Positions 8,367 to 17,332 of a DNA stretch of 23,896 nt are shown here, piece by piece. Below the pieces are notes generated by a model. The model was not told the origin of the DNA, did not search any database, and worked only from the letters and a program-made list of their open reading frames with translations. Source of the stretch: Candidatus Cloacimonadota bacterium (GTDB lineage: Bacteria; Cloacimonadota; Cloacimonadia; JGIOTU-2); assembly GCA_011043895.1 (NCBI GenBank), contig DRBZ01000017.1, positions 1 through 23,896 of the forward strand, in the 5' to 3' direction. The first letter of the stretch is position 1, and each line of letters opens with the position of its first letter. The translations under genes were made by a program, and so were the position numbers.

Positions 8367-11249
8367 ATGAAGTTTAAGCTTTTTACACTAATCGGTATTA
8401 TATTGCTTTTTGGGGCAATGCTTATAGCTGATGAGGATCCAATTCTTATTTCAGTTCCTTATGACACAGAAATCGATCAGACAATTTATGAAACCACCTC
8501 TGTTTTACACATTACAAAAAAACATGTCATCGCAGAGGTATTACCATCTCAGCTATCCAAGTTGACTGAATATGCTATCATTGATAATGCGCCGTGGACA
8601 CAAAAATATTTTCTGATATCAAATCCAAAAAAAGGTACAGCTTCAATTAAATCACATTGGGGAGAAGAGATATTTGCGGAAGATAATCTTTCTCTTATCA
8701 AAGCTGATAAGATATCTTCGGAAGAGATAATTAATGATGACTATGTATTCGTAGAACTGCACAGAAATTATCTGGAAGCTCCCGAACGTAAAGTATGTCC
8801 GAAAGATACTTATCAGGTGAATCGAGGAATCATTGACGATCTTATTGCGCTTATTGAGGCAGACTCTATAGAAAGTTACATTCAAACACTTCAGGATTTT
8901 CAAACTCGATATGCTTATGCAGATACAAGGGATGCTGTTGCTCAATGGCTCGCTGATAAATTCATGTCGTTTGGCATCGTCTCTGTTGAACAGGATTCTT
9001 TCTATTATAATGGTATATGGCACAAAGACGTGATCGCGGTTGTTCCTGAAAACGTGAGCCCTGATGAATATATCTTTATTGGCGGTCACCATGATTCGAT
9101 CGTTCATTTTGGAGCAAATCCCAATCCTATGGTTTTCGCTCCGGGTGCGGATGATAACGGAAGTTCAACTGCTGGAGTTCTTGAAATGGCACGTGTGATC
9201 ATGGAGATGGGATATGAACCTGATGTCAATCTTGTCTTCTGTACCTTCGGTGCTGAGGAGATCGGACTTGTGGGAAGCCATTTCCTCGCTCAAGCAGCAT
9301 CACAGATGGGACTTGACCTACGGGCAATGATCAATGCGGATATGATCGCAAACAATACTCGTGATCCAGGTGAATGGCTCGTTGATGTGTATCGATACAC
9401 TGGTGCAGAGCACCTGTATGAACTTGCATTACAGCTCATTCCGCAATATACAACCCTCAGTTTCGGGTACTCCGAACTTAATAGCAGTGGTTCGGATAGT
9501 TATCCTTTCTGGATAAATGGATATGATCCGGTTTATTTCTTCGAAAATGAATTCTCGCCGTATTACCACTCGAATCAGGATCTTTTGATCAACTGTGATA
9601 TTCCTTATTGTACAGAGATCGTTAAGCTCCAGCTAGCAACCCTTATTTCCCTAGAATCCATGCCACCAGCTATCGCAAATTATCATCTCATGGATGTGGG
9701 AAATGGCTCTGAACTCTATCTAGATTGGAGCAGTTTACCCGTTGCTGATCTCGATTATTATGAAATCGGAGTGGGCACTATCTCAGGAATTTATACTACA
9801 ACTTATACTACCAAGGATACAACCTTTACATTAGCGGGTCTCACTGAAGGGCAGTTGTACTATGTAGGAGTTGCAGCAGTTAATACGTCTGGCACAAGCA
9901 GTTTCATAGTTGAAAAATCACTCGCTCCCGAATCCTTACCACGAATGCCAGAGAATTTCGTTGCAAATCCTGAATGGTTTGAAATTGAACTTACTTGGTC
10001 TCCGAATCCAGAAATGGATCTCGATGGGTATGATCTCTACCGAAGTGAGAGCCAGTCCGGTCCTTACGAAGTATTGAATACCTCACCTCTACAGGACACC
10101 TTATACACCGATGCTGATGTGACAAGCGGACAATTTTACTATTACTACGTCCAGGCACTTGATGGTGGGGGAAATATCAGCACCCCGACAGATACTCTCA
10201 AAAGCCGTGCTGTTACGCTCGATCAGGGAATCCTCCTTGTTGATGATACAAAAGATGGTAATGGTACGTTTATGAATCCCACCGAAGCCGAATGTGATGC
10301 CTATTATGATGAATTACTCGATGGATATACTGTAATGCAATTCGATACGTATCAAGAAGGGCAGGTCTCTCTTGCACAGCTTGGGGCATATTCCACAGTG
10401 TATTGGTATATTGATGATGCCACTGGAACATCTCAAGTTGGATTATCCATACCTGATATTGAAAAGTATCTCGATTTTGGTGGTCAACTTCTTTTGTCCG
10501 GTTTTAAACTCACAGAGGTATTCGCAGAAGTGATCGGATATCCTCGCTACTTTGATGAAGGTTCGTTCTGCTATGATTATCTTAAACTGAGCGAGGCAGA
10601 TATGGATAATTTCGCTCGATTTTACTATGCCGATCCTATTTTTGCAGGATTTGAAGCGCTTTATGTAGATACCACAAAAACCCTTGCAGCTGCAGATTAC
10701 CATATCTTCCGTGTGGAAAGTGTCACTCCGAACGATGATGGCATTTCTGTGTATAATTATGAAAGCTTGTATGAAGACACAAGTCCTTTTGGAGTCATGA
10801 ATGGTATGCCGGTAGGTACTGCTTATTTTGGAGTGGATCACCAAGCTTTCACGATCCCTGTTCCTTTCTATTATATACGGCTTGATGATGCAAGAACGTT
10901 TATAGACCATCTTTTTCAGGATTACTTTGGAGAAACCGTTGGAATTGATGAACCTGGTGTAAATCCTTCGCAAGAGATGAACTTATATCAGAATTATCCT
11001 AATCCAATAAAGAATTCAACAACTTTTACCTTTTCAATACCTGATAATCACACATCCGCCAAGATTACAATTTATAATCTTCGCGGACAACTGGTGAATG
11101 AACTTTCTGCATCTGATCCTCACTCAAATGAAATCTGTTGGGATGGTAAAGACAGAAAGGGTAATAATCTGGCAAATGGCATATACTTCTATCATCTCAC
11201 AATCGATGATGAAGAAGTGCAGACAAGGAAATTAGTGATTCTTAAGTAG
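8367..11249 (+). CDS. Secreted M28 zinc aminopeptidase with fibronectin III domains and T9SS sorting domain
   Basis: 960 aa with signal peptide MKFKLFTLIGIILLFGAMLIA and AGGAG nine bases before the ATG. Residues about 165-430 form an M28 peptidase. Zinc ligands by family pattern are His241 (GGHHDS), Asp263 (GADDNGS), Glu298 (GAEEIG), Asp325 (NADM) and His401 (YYHSNQD), with Glu297 as the general base, so the site is complete. Two fibronectin type III-like domains follow at about 435-525 and 530-620. Residues about 630-890 begin GILLVDDTKDGNG and resemble the glutamine-amidotransferase-like fold found after other secreted peptidases. The C-terminus (about 875-960, LYQNYPNPIKNS to TRKLVILK) is a T9SS sorting domain. 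It would trim N-terminal residues from peptides outside the cell, complementing the C25 endopeptidase upstream. The 143-bp gap between the two genes has no terminator, so read-through is possible. Confidence 0.92.
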   Translation: MKFKLFTLIGIILLFGAMLIADEDPILISVPYDTEIDQTIYETTSVLHITKKHVIAEVLPSQLSKLTEYAIIDNAPWTQKYFLISNPKKGTASIKSHWGEEIFAEDNLSLIKADKISSEEIINDDYVFVELHRNYLEAPERKVCPKDTYQVNRGIIDDLIALIEADSIESYIQTLQDFQTRYAYADTRDAVAQWLADKFMSFGIVSVEQDSFYYNGIWHKDVIAVVPENVSPDEYIFIGGHHDSIVHFGANPNPMVFAPGADDNGSSTAGVLEMARVIMEMGYEPDVNLVFCTFGAEEIGLVGSHFLAQAASQMGLDLRAMINADMIANNTRDPGEWLVDVYRYTGAEHLYELALQLIPQYTTLSFGYSELNSSGSDSYPFWINGYDPVYFFENEFSPYYHSNQDLLINCDIPYCTEIVKLQLATLISLESMPPAIANYHLMDVGNGSELYLDWSSLPVADLDYYEIGVGTISGIYTTTYTTKDTTFTLAGLTEGQLYYVGVAAVNTSGTSSFIVEKSLAPESLPRMPENFVANPEWFEIELTWSPNPEMDLDGYDLYRSESQSGPYEVLNTSPLQDTLYTDADVTSGQFYYYYVQALDGGGNISTPTDTLKSRAVTLDQGILLVDDTKDGNGTFMNPTEAECDAYYDELLDGYTVMQFDTYQEGQVSLAQLGAYSTVYWYIDDATGTSQVGLSIPDIEKYLDFGGQLLLSGFKLTEVFAEVIGYPRYFDEGSFCYDYLKLSEADMDNFARFYYADPIFAGFEALYVDTTKTLAAADYHIFRVESVTPNDDGISVYNYESLYEDTSPFGVMNGMPVGTAYFGVDHQAFTIPVPFYYIRLDDARTFIDHLFQDYFGETVGIDEPGVNPSQEMNLYQNYPNPIKNSTTFTFSIPDNHTSAKITIYNLRGQLVNELSASDPHSNEICWDGKDRKGNNLANGIYFYHLTIDDEEVQTRKLVILK

Positions 11250-11270
11250 AAATATTGTGAATATCACATT

Positions 11271-11304
11271 AAAGAGGAAAGTATTGCTGCTTTCCTCTTT
11301 TTTT
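11271..11304 (+). terminator. Rho-independent terminator after the M28 peptidase gene
   Basis: A perfect 11-bp stem, AAAGAGGAAAG (11271-11281) pairing with CTTTCCTCTTT (11290-11300), encloses an 8-base loop and runs into further T residues (T-tract 11298-11304). It begins 22 bases after the stop codon at 11249, the usual place for an intrinsic terminator, and ends the secreted-peptidase block. Confidence 0.9.
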
Positions 11305-11540
11305 ATTATACGGATCACAATCAAAATGAATCGGCTTCAACATGGATGAAACAAATGAGATGTTTTTGATATTATCTAATATTTTGCTTACAGATTTCTT
11401 AAATGAAACCTTTCATCTGGTATAACATGTTCAGCTTACGAATTACTTTGTTATTCAATATTGGAAATTCTTTTTCCTTGACGCAAAAATGATACCCTAA
11501 CTCCTTTACAATAAATTAATAATAAACCACAGGAGGTCTG
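11305..11540 (+). promoter_or_regulatory. Leader region of the NatAB-TldDE cluster; no gene seen
   Basis: This stretch after the terminator has no convincing coding sequence. The promoter of the following cluster should lie here. TTGACG at 11478-11483 and TACAAT at 11507-11512 resemble -35 and -10 elements, but they are 23 bases apart, so I cannot name a promoter with confidence. AGGAGG at 11531-11536 is the ribosome site for the ATG at 11541. Confidence 0.3.
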
Positions 11541-12293
11541 ATGATCATTATTCATGATCTGAAAAAGATCTTTGAAAACAAGAAGAAGGGATCTGTTTCA
11601 TACAAGGAAGCCCTCAAAGGAATTAGCTTTGTATGCAAGCCGGGTGAAATCTATGGATTGCTTGGTCCAAATGGTGCAGGTAAAACAACAACCCTCCGAT
11701 GCATCTCAACACTTATCAAACCAACATCTGGAACAATCACTGTTAATGATTATGATGTAATTAAAGACGATAAACAAGTTCGCTCGATTATTGGTTTTTT
11801 TACGAGTGATATGAAACTCGATGGCTTCTTCACACCGGATTATATGATGGATTATTTCGGACGTTTGAACAAAATGACTCCCAAAGCAATTGCAGAACGG
11901 AAAGAAGTCCTAGTAAAAGAACTGCACATGGAGGAGTTTAGAAATAAAAAGATCGATAAGCTCTCCACTGGTATGAAGCAGAAGACATCGATCGCTATCA
12001 GTCTTATTCATAATCCAGATATCATTATTTTTGACGAACCCACTAATGGACTTGATGTCATTACAGCAAAAAATGTAACTGATTTTCTCATCAAATATGC
12101 TAAAGAAGGCAAGACTGTACTTATCTCAACTCACATCATGAGCGTTGCAGAACAAATCTGTGACAGGATTGGTATCCTTATAGATGGACTGATCAAGGAA
12201 GATGGAACTTTGCAGGAGATAATTGCTGAAAACAGGGCGAACAATCTCGAAGATGTGTTCTTCAAATATCTGGAGGTGCAAGATGTTGAGTGA
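11541..12293 (+). CDS. natA: ABC transporter ATP-binding protein, NatA type
   Basis: 250 aa, a single nucleotide-binding domain. Walker A is GPNGAGKTT (42-50), the signature is LSTGM (141-145), Walker B is IIIFDEP (161-167) and the switch histidine is His198 (ISTHIM). The Q-loop region reads GFFTSDMKL, which lacks the usual glutamine; this is a feature of NatA-like exporters. NatA with NatB forms an ABC-2 type exporter originally described for sodium ions in Bacillus, and related pairs export other substrates. The gene overlaps the permease gene by 11 bases, which implies coupled translation. It opens a cluster that continues with tldD and tldE. Assignment to the NatA group is good; the transported substrate is unknown. 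Confidence 0.87.
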   Translation: MIIIHDLKKIFENKKKGSVSYKEALKGISFVCKPGEIYGLLGPNGAGKTTTLRCISTLIKPTSGTITVNDYDVIKDDKQVRSIIGFFTSDMKLDGFFTPDYMMDYFGRLNKMTPKAIAERKEVLVKELHMEEFRNKKIDKLSTGMKQKTSIAISLIHNPDIIIFDEPTNGLDVITAKNVTDFLIKYAKEGKTVLISTHIMSVAEQICDRIGILIDGLIKEDGTLQEIIAENRANNLEDVFFKYLEVQDVE

Positions 12294-13521
12294 TGCTTAT
12301 ATCATCTTGAAAAAAGAATTAAAACGTCTCTTCACTGATAAAAGAACAGTCTTCTTTATGGTAGTACTCCCGCTTGTCATGCTACCTCTTTTATATACTG
12401 TGATGGGAAAGATCAGCAAATCACGCTCGGCAGATATCCGTTCATACCGAGGTACCATCTTCATGGTTGAAAATCAGAAAGATTCACCCATCTATCAGGA
12501 ATTCAGATCGATCATTGAAGAGAAGATCAATGCAAAGATCAACGAGATACCCGAATCGCAGATTGGAGTGGCAAAACATCTTATCGCAGAAAAAGAAGCT
12601 GAATTACTGATCACTTTCCCCGAGAATATGGATTTTGCCTATATAGCTATTCAGCCGTTCGATGTGCATATTTATTTTAATGGCGCATCAGATTATTCGA
12701 GTTATTTATTCAGGCGAACACAAGAAGCAATCGGCTCATTGGCAGATAGTTTGATCTCTTCGCGACTGGAAACTCTTAACATTCCAACAGAAATACTTAC
12801 TCCAGTCACGTATAATCAAACCATCACTTCAGAAGAGATCAATCTTGCAAAAAAAGGAAGTGAGATTGGTAAAGCATTTGGCACATTGCTTCCATTCATT
12901 ATAATTCTTTATCTTTTTGTAAGCTCCATGCAGGTGGGTATCGATACAGTATCAGGCGAGAAAGAAAGGGGAACGCTGGCTATATTGCTTGTGAATCAGG
13001 TTGGTCGTGTTTCAATAATTATTGGCAAACTTCTTGCAGTGGTTTGTGCCTCTTTCGCAAGTGCGCTTAGTTCAGTGATTGGTTTAATGATCGCGGGCAG
13101 ATACTTCCTGAAAGATCTGTTCCGTTCGTCTGCTGAGATGTCAGAATTTGTTCTGAATGCAACACAGATCATTCAGTTAGTAGTATTACTCATACCAGTA
13201 GCCGTACTTCTTGTCTCACTTGTCCTGATCTGTGCAACCTATGCAAGAAATTCAAAGGAAGCGGCAGGACTGGTCATGCCCTTGTATATGCTCGTATTGA
13301 TCGTGAGTATCGGCACCAGCTCAATGGGAGAGACTATCCCATCCTGGATGTATTATACTCCGATAGTCAACACTGTTGTTGGCATCAAATCAGTATTCAT
13401 GAAAACCTCAGCCTGGGGAAATGTGCTCATTGCAGGAATTAGCAGTATCGTCTTCTCAGGAATTTTAATATATTTCATGATCAAAATGTTTAAGAACGAA
13501 AAGATACTGTTCAGGATCTGA
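12283..13521 (+). CDS. natB: ABC-2 type permease, NatB-like
   Basis: About 412 aa. The ATG at 12283 was chosen because GGAGGT lies just upstream (12272-12277) and the protein then begins in the usual way with a short cytoplasmic helix, LKKELKRLFTDKRTVFF. One membrane span follows at about 22-42 (MVVLPLVMLPLLYTVM). A non-cytoplasmic domain spans about 45-190, and five further spans fill 200-408. The motif SGEKERGTLAILL after the second span is diagnostic of NatB/ABC-2 permeases. With NatA it forms an inner-membrane exporter. An upstream in-frame extension to 12223 is possible but would overlap natA heavily and lacks a ribosome site. Confidence 0.87.
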   Translation: MLSDAYIILKKELKRLFTDKRTVFFMVVLPLVMLPLLYTVMGKISKSRSADIRSYRGTIFMVENQKDSPIYQEFRSIIEEKINAKINEIPESQIGVAKHLIAEKEAELLITFPENMDFAYIAIQPFDVHIYFNGASDYSSYLFRRTQEAIGSLADSLISSRLETLNIPTEILTPVTYNQTITSEEINLAKKGSEIGKAFGTLLPFIIILYLFVSSMQVGIDTVSGEKERGTLAILLVNQVGRVSIIIGKLLAVVCASFASALSSVIGLMIAGRYFLKDLFRSSAEMSEFVLNATQIIQLVVLLIPVAVLLVSLVLICATYARNSKEAAGLVMPLYMLVLIVSIGTSSMGETIPSWMYYTPIVNTVVGIKSVFMKTSAWGNVLIAGISSIVFSGILIYFMIKMFKNEKILFRI

Positions 13522-13572
13522 TAGAATATCACTATAATGCAAAATAAAAAATAAGAAATGTTAGGAGATGTA

Positions 13573-14952
13573 ATGCAAATATATGATCTGAAAAAATACA
13601 AACAACTATTTAAAGAATACACTGAAGTTAGAGTTCAGGAGAACAGAAATATATCCATCTCAGTACTCAATGGTGATGTGCTTTCTAATACTCGAAGTTC
13701 AGAAAGCGGTGTTTCTGCAAGAGTGTATAAAGGGGGTGTTTGGGGATTTTCATCAAATCCCACTATTTCTGATGAAACTGTTCAGACAGTTATTAATGCT
13801 GCCACAGAAAATGCACTCTATTTAAATGACAGGGTGAGAAAAAATAAGGATCCACTTCCTGGCTATCCTGGACAGGCAGAACACGATTTTACCACAAAAA
13901 AACCTCGCTTATCTCAGAAACAACTCATCACATTTCTCAAGGATGTAGATAATTATATTCTCCAAAAATACCCAGACCTATCTGCACGAACAACTATGCT
14001 GAGGTTGCTGGATATGGAAAAGCAATTCATAAATTCAGAGGATTCACATTCGCTTTCTATTGTTCCCCGCTCGATAATAATTACTTCATTAAGCTTACTA
14101 AAAGATAATCAGCCTTTTGAGCTGTATGAGGTTTTCGGTGGATTTGGTCAGTTTGAGGATGTATTCGAAAAACCGGAAGACCTTTATGAAAAGATCGATG
14201 AGCAATATGAACACCTCAAAAAGAAAGCAGAAGGAGTGTATGCACAAGCTGGTATCCATGAATGTATTCTGGGACCTGAACTTGCTGGTATCCTTTCTCA
14301 TGAAGCGATAGGTCATACCGTTGAAGCAGATATTGTAATGGGTGGTTCAGTTGCTGCAGATCATCTTGGTAAACAGGTTGCAAGTCCGCTTATAACCATG
14401 ACTGATTTTGCTCATCATGCCCATGGTGTGCTTTGCCCTGTTCCAGTTTTTGTTGATGATGAGGGCACTAAAGCAGAGGATGCAGTACTCATCAAAGATG
14501 GTGTACTCAAAACCTTCATGCACAATAAGGAATCAGCGCGTCATTTTGGGGTCGAACCAACTGGCAATGCGCGTGCCTATCAGTACTCAGATGAACCAAT
14601 TATTCGTATGAGAAATACTGCAATCATACCAGGGAAAGATAAACTCGAAGACATGATCGCATCAATCGAGGATGGCTTCTACCTTATGCAGGCATCCAAC
14701 GGACAGGCGGATTCCACTAGTGAATTCATGTTTGGTATTGTAAAAGGATATGAAATAAAGAATGGCAAACTCGGAAAAGGTATTAAAGATACGACCATAT
14801 CCGGTATCGCATTTGATATGCTCAACACAATCTCCATGGTATCTGATGACATGTCATGGTCGTGCGGAGGAATGTGTGGCAAGAAACAGTTGATACCTGT
14901 GGGAATGGGCGGACCAGCAGTGAAATGTAAAGTCAAGATAGGAGGTAAATAA
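13573..14952 (+). CDS. tldD: Metalloprotease TldD
   Basis: About 459 aa from the ATG at 13573, which has GGAG five bases upstream; an ATG at 13558 would place that ribosome site inside the gene. TldD is the zinc-binding partner of the TldD/TldE heterodimer, a cytoplasmic protease that degrades unfolded peptides by threading. In enterobacteria it removes the leader of microcin B17 and degrades the CcdA antitoxin. The metal motif HEAIGH is present (His243, Glu244, His248), followed by TVEAD. The conserved C-terminal GGMCGK segment contains the cysteine known as the third zinc ligand in E. coli TldD. The glycine-rich DTTISG and MGGPAVK segments also match. Its stop overlaps the tldE start by one base (TAATG), so the pair is made together. 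Confidence 0.93.
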   Translation: MQIYDLKKYKQLFKEYTEVRVQENRNISISVLNGDVLSNTRSSESGVSARVYKGGVWGFSSNPTISDETVQTVINAATENALYLNDRVRKNKDPLPGYPGQAEHDFTTKKPRLSQKQLITFLKDVDNYILQKYPDLSARTTMLRLLDMEKQFINSEDSHSLSIVPRSIIITSLSLLKDNQPFELYEVFGGFGQFEDVFEKPEDLYEKIDEQYEHLKKKAEGVYAQAGIHECILGPELAGILSHEAIGHTVEADIVMGGSVAADHLGKQVASPLITMTDFAHHAHGVLCPVPVFVDDEGTKAEDAVLIKDGVLKTFMHNKESARHFGVEPTGNARAYQYSDEPIIRMRNTAIIPGKDKLEDMIASIEDGFYLMQASNGQADSTSEFMFGIVKGYEIKNGKLGKGIKDTTISGIAFDMLNTISMVSDDMSWSCGGMCGKKQLIPVGMGGPAVKCKVKIGGK

Positions 14953-16247
14953 TGCAAACAGATAGAGAACTCGTTGCCTATTGTATTGATAAAATGAAAC
15001 GTGTTGGTGCAGAAAAAGCACAATGCTACCTGAAACACAGTAAAAAACATGAACTTAATGTCGAAGCAGGAGAGATGACCCTTCTTAGAACAAATTTTGA
15101 TACGAGCATTATTCTGAAAGCAATCATTGAAGATAAACGAGGAGATATCAAAATAAACAAAAAGGATACCCCATCAATTGATGCTGCGGTTGAGCAGGTG
15201 ATCGAATTCGCACAATCTTCCTATCCGGATAAAGCGAATGATATCGCAGAGAAGCAATCTCCAAAAGAATTTACCGCTGGTCCAGAATCTCCAGATATGG
15301 ACCTCATGTATGATAAACTGGCAGAATTTATTGACTATGTCCATAAGACCTATCCCAAAACCATGCTTGAACAGGCAATTATGGATTTTACGCAAACCAA
15401 TATTATCATACAAAATTCTAATGGTGTTGATTTCGCCGGAAATAGAGGTGTATATTCCTTTGGTATGATGTTTACATCCAAAGAGGGTGAAAAGGCATCG
15501 TCCTTCAATCACTCAGGTTTTGATGCAAAATCACTTGATAAACCGCTGAAAGATTACTCAACGATCGATATGTTACTAAAACAATCAAGCGAATCCATTC
15601 ATACACGTTCGTTTCCAGGTAAAATTGAAGGGGATGTTGTGATCACACCGGACTGCCTTTCCAGCTTTGTCTATTATATCAGTAACATGCTCTCGGATTA
15701 TATGATGATCTCAGGCAGCTCTCCCTACAAAGACAAGCTGAATGAGAAGATCGCAAGTGAGATACTCACGCTCCATGCAAATCCGCGCTCACCGGAGATC
15801 GCAAAAAATTACTTCTTTACCCTTGACGGCTACGAAGCTCAAAATATGACCATTATAGATAAAGGTGTGCTGAAATCTTTCTTACTTTCTCAGAATGGAG
15901 CAAACAAAACCGGCAAACCTCGTGCACTCAACAGCGGTGGATGCTATGTAATGGAACCTGGTAAGACATCCTATGAGGATATGATCTCCTCCATTGATAA
16001 AGGTATTCTTCTCTGCAGATTCTCTGGAGGTAATCCAAGTGATAATGGAGATTTTTCTGGAGTTGCCAAAAATAGTTTCCTCATCGAAAATGGAAGAGTG
16101 TCAACTCCGCTTAATGAGACAATGATCGCAGGTAATCTCATTGAACTGCTTAAGAACATCAAAGGTATTTCACAGGAAAGAATTAATTACGGAAGTGCTA
16201 TCTATCCATGGCTGCATGTAAAAGATGTAACCATATCGGGTAAGTAA
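14952..16247 (+). CDS. pmbA: TldE/PmbA family protein, non-catalytic partner of TldD
   Basis: 431 aa with the PmbA/TldE architecture. The N-terminal domain includes GAEKAQCYLKHSK and LNVEAGEMTLLRTNFD, and the C-terminal domain includes LNSGGCYVMEPGKTSYEDMI, GILLCRFSGGNPSDNGDFSG and FLIENGRV. No HExxxH motif is present, as expected for the TldE subunit, which lacks zinc but builds the channel with TldD. GGAGG at 14941-14945 precedes the ATG by six bases and lies inside the end of tldD. It should act with TldD on unfolded or leader-bearing peptides in the cytoplasm. The adjacent ABC exporter raises the possibility that a processed peptide is exported, but no precursor peptide gene is visible. 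Confidence 0.9.
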   Translation: MQTDRELVAYCIDKMKRVGAEKAQCYLKHSKKHELNVEAGEMTLLRTNFDTSIILKAIIEDKRGDIKINKKDTPSIDAAVEQVIEFAQSSYPDKANDIAEKQSPKEFTAGPESPDMDLMYDKLAEFIDYVHKTYPKTMLEQAIMDFTQTNIIIQNSNGVDFAGNRGVYSFGMMFTSKEGEKASSFNHSGFDAKSLDKPLKDYSTIDMLLKQSSESIHTRSFPGKIEGDVVITPDCLSSFVYYISNMLSDYMMISGSSPYKDKLNEKIASEILTLHANPRSPEIAKNYFFTLDGYEAQNMTIIDKGVLKSFLLSQNGANKTGKPRALNSGGCYVMEPGKTSYEDMISSIDKGILLCRFSGGNPSDNGDFSGVAKNSFLIENGRVSTPLNETMIAGNLIELLKNIKGISQERINYGSAIYPWLHVKDVTISGK

Positions 16248-16263
16248 ACAAGAGAATCACAAT

Positions 16264-16695
16264 ATGTATTTGTATAAGCACACACAGAGAAGTAAGATAC
16301 TAATATTTATTATCATCTTTGTACTTTTATTTATGATCTTTCTTATGTATAGATTTGGCTTCAACTGGATCGGAGCTGTAGTATTTGTACTGATGGTCAT
16401 AGCTTTGTATGTATTTAATTCTTTGACCATAACAGTTTATACCGAAAGAGTATGTGCATCATTTGGACCGGGACTGATCAGAAGAATTATTCCATTTAGG
16501 ATGATTAAATCTGCAGAAAAGGTCAGAAATAAATGGTATTACGGATTTGGCATTCATCTTATACCAGGTGGACAAATGTATAATGTTGCCGGGTATGATG
16601 CCATTGAACTCAAGCTGACGAATGGACGTGTATTTCGTATCGGTACGGATGAGCCGGATAAACTTTTGCAAGTGATACAAAGTCAACTCGATTGA
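16264..16695 (+). CDS. Small membrane protein with PH-like C-terminal domain
   Basis: 143 aa. Two hydrophobic segments at about 12-30 (ILIFIIIFVLLFMIFLMYRF) and 34-52 (WIGAVVFVLMVIALYVF) form a membrane hairpin. The soluble part that follows has the pattern of bacterial PH-like domains: TVYTERVCASFGPGLIRR, then WYYGFGIHLIPGGQMYNVAGYDAIELKLTNGRVFRIGTDEPDKL. The last portion, in which the strand 'IELKLTNGRVFRIGTDEP' leads into a C-terminal helix, is typical. The function is unknown; in general such domains bind membranes or proteins. It follows tldE by 16 bases and its TGA overlaps the TTG start of the broken oxidoreductase, so it belongs to the same transcription unit. No strong ribosome site is visible. 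Confidence 0.7.
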   Translation: MYLYKHTQRSKILIFIIIFVLLFMIFLMYRFGFNWIGAVVFVLMVIALYVFNSLTITVYTERVCASFGPGLIRRIIPFRMIKSAEKVRNKWYYGFGIHLIPGGQMYNVAGYDAIELKLTNGRVFRIGTDEPDKLLQVIQSQLD

Positions 16696-17285
16696 AAAAA
16701 ATCATACAAGTTCTTATTATCTATGCTCATCCCATGAAGGAAGCTTGAATAAAGCGATCCTTGATAAGCGATAGATGGGCTTACTCATTCAGAACATGAA
16801 TACGAACTCATCGATTTAAATGCTGAAGGATTCAATTCGGTTCTTACCCGTGAAGAGCTTGCGAAGTATCCTGATGGTGAGTATCTCGATCCGAAAGTGG
16901 GGGGTACCTTTCAAAGATAAAGGAAGCTGATCATCTTGTGTTTATTTTTCCGATCTGGTGGGATGGAGTGCCTGCAATTCTGAAGGATTTTTTTGATACA
17001 ATATTTCTGAAAAAGGAAACCTATGCATTCAAAGGTATGATGCCTGTTCCAAAACTTAAAGGGAAATCAGCTATGGTTATTTCAACGATGAATTCACCAA
17101 AAATATTCTATAACTGGTACGCACGAACACCCATAAAGAGGACTGTGATCAATGAAACGCTGAAATTCTGCGGCATCAAACCCGTGAAATGGATCGAGTT
17201 CTCAAAGGTGCAAAGGATTTCCCAAACACAACGAGAAAGGATGCTTGATAGAATTTTAGATTATTTTACGAATCTGAAAAAATAA
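16692..17285 (+). pseudogene. Broken NAD(P)H oxidoreductase, flavodoxin-fold (NQO1/MdaB family), three frameshifts
   Basis: Starting from TTG at 16692, which overlaps the previous stop, the frame gives KKIIQVLIIYAHP and then breaks. The homologous protein continues in other frames: EGSLNKAILDK (from about 16735), then IDGLTHSEHEYELIDLNAEG through YLDPKVGG (16770-16905), then YLSKIKEADHLVFIFPIWWDG to the stop at 17285. Three single-base deletions account for all of it: near 16731-16734 (CCC), near 16767-16770 (AAGCG) and in the G6 run at 16899-16904. Restored, the product would be about 198 aa, the usual length for this FAD-dependent quinone reductase family, with the FPIWWDGVPAILKDFFD signature intact. 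In the sequence as given only the last 115 residues form an open frame. Sequencing error is an alternative to decay. Confidence 0.82.
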
Positions 17286-17332
17286 AATATTATAAGACAA
17301 ATTAAGAAAGGAGAGGTGAAATAAAATGATAT

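Noticed and set aside
11251..11270. TGTGAATATCACA as a CRP-like site
   Set aside because: The half-sites are too close (3 bases) and it lies between a stop codon and a terminator stem.
11342..11425. Small peptide gene before natA, as a possible TldDE substrate
   Set aside because: The 27-codon frame has no ribosome site and no leader/core features.
16938..17285. Stand-alone short flavodoxin-like gene from a GTG start
   Set aside because: The missing N-terminal half is present upstream in other frames, so this is the tail of a broken gene and not an independent one.
16692..17285. Programmed frameshifting in the oxidoreductase gene
   Set aside because: Three separate shifts of the same sign without slippery heptamers or a visible stimulatory structure make programmed recoding very unlikely.
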